The notes below the pieces were generated by a model that saw nothing but the letters and a program-made list of their open reading frames with translations, searched no databases and was not told where the DNA came from. A DNA stretch of 14,473 nt from Methylococcaceae bacterium (GTDB lineage Bacteria; Pseudomonadota; Gammaproteobacteria; Methylococcales; Methylomonadaceae). A program made the position numbers and the translations under genes. This document shows, in pieces, positions 14,133-14,473 of the stretch; position 1 is the first letter of the stretch, and each line of letters starts with the position of its first letter. The stretch lies in contig JAUYMX010000332.1 of NCBI GenBank assembly GCA_030699345.1, forward strand, positions 1-14,473, read 5' to 3'.

Positions 14133-14336
14133 TTAATGGCACTACTCATACAAACTTAAAGCAGTATCGAACAGTGGTTTGGCTAGTTTGTGGGGATTGC
14201 CAACAGCAAACTCGGTGAAGCGATAATAGATCAGGTACGTTTGCATTAAGACCGTTTTGAAGGTAATCACCAGTTTATCTCGCCAACCTTGTAAAGATTT
14301 TCCAAGCAAAGGACAAAAAAGCATGAAAAAACATGG

Positions 14337-14473
14337 CTATGTCACTGTTACTTGTTGAACATAATTTATCCCCAAAACGGCGGACAAGAAGGCGGTCGAT
14401 GATAAGGCGGTATTTCTGCGATCGACCAGCCTGCGCCAACCGAGATAGTTGGAAAGATAATGCGTCGCCACGC
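14337..14473 (-). CDS. Probable transposase, C-terminal 44 residues (partial)
   Basis: Reading into the window from the right edge on the minus strand, codons from 14471 give a peptide starting VATHYLSNYLGWRRLVDR and stopping at TAG (14339-14337). The YLSNYLGWRRxxDR pattern followed by a short AFLSAVLG helix is reminiscent of the C-termini of DDE-type insertion-sequence transposases. I cannot assign the IS family from 44 residues. The body of the gene lies outside the window. The IS end would be expected within the next few dozen bases to the left, but no terminal inverted repeat can be identified with only one end in view. Confidence 0.45.
   Translation of the reverse strand, partial: VATHYLSNYLGWRRLVDRRNTALSSTAFLSAVLGINYVQQVTVT

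Noticed and set aside
14142..14324. Minus-strand frame of 60 codons beside the transposase tail
   Set aside because: No family resemblance, no clear ribosome site, and it lies where the IS terminal region is expected; could be real but cannot be supported.

Overview
The window reads like a stretch of gammaproteobacterial chromosome. The protein types, the REP-like palindromes built on a TTCGACARGCTC core and the overall style suggest a Methylococcales-type methanotroph (Methylomonas or a relative). That assignment is my inference; no taxon-specific marker gene is present.

Left part (1-6846), visibly richer in G+C: a collinear minus-strand series runs from right to left as SDR oxidoreductase, PaaI-type thioesterase, TetR regulator, lipoprotein membrane-fusion protein and RND efflux permease. 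It closes with a hairpin terminator just after the pump stop codon. An HxlR-type regulator is divergent from the SDR gene, and a tandem pair of 23-bp operator-like units fills their shared control region. The set looks like an inducible detoxification and efflux module. The thioesterase carries a clear one-base frameshift that removes its last strand.

Boundary (6847-7290): the gap after hxlR holds a possible RNA pseudoknot and then a 45-nt piece of a tRNA-Asn gene, from anticodon loop to CCA, without its 5' half. An intrinsic terminator follows it. This is the usual signature of the distal attachment site of an element integrated in a tRNA gene. Its orientation implies that the left part is the island side and the right part the original flank.

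Right part (7446-13298), lower in G+C: a membrane fatty acid desaturase comes first. Next is a palindrome-rich control region and a GAF-PAS-AAA+-Fis sigma-54 activator. A good sigma-54 promoter candidate follows, and then a three-gene envelope cluster (SYLF lipoprotein, DUF3313 lipoprotein, glycine-zipper protein). The activator next to a sigma-54 promoter suggests local control of the cluster.

Right end (13299-14473): a decayed open frame, a 163-bp MITE/REP-like element with 14-bp terminal inverted repeats, a small antibiotic-biosynthesis-monooxygenase-fold protein, and the C-terminal end of a probable transposase entering from the right edge on the minus strand.

No CRISPR array, rRNA gene or complete tRNA gene was seen.
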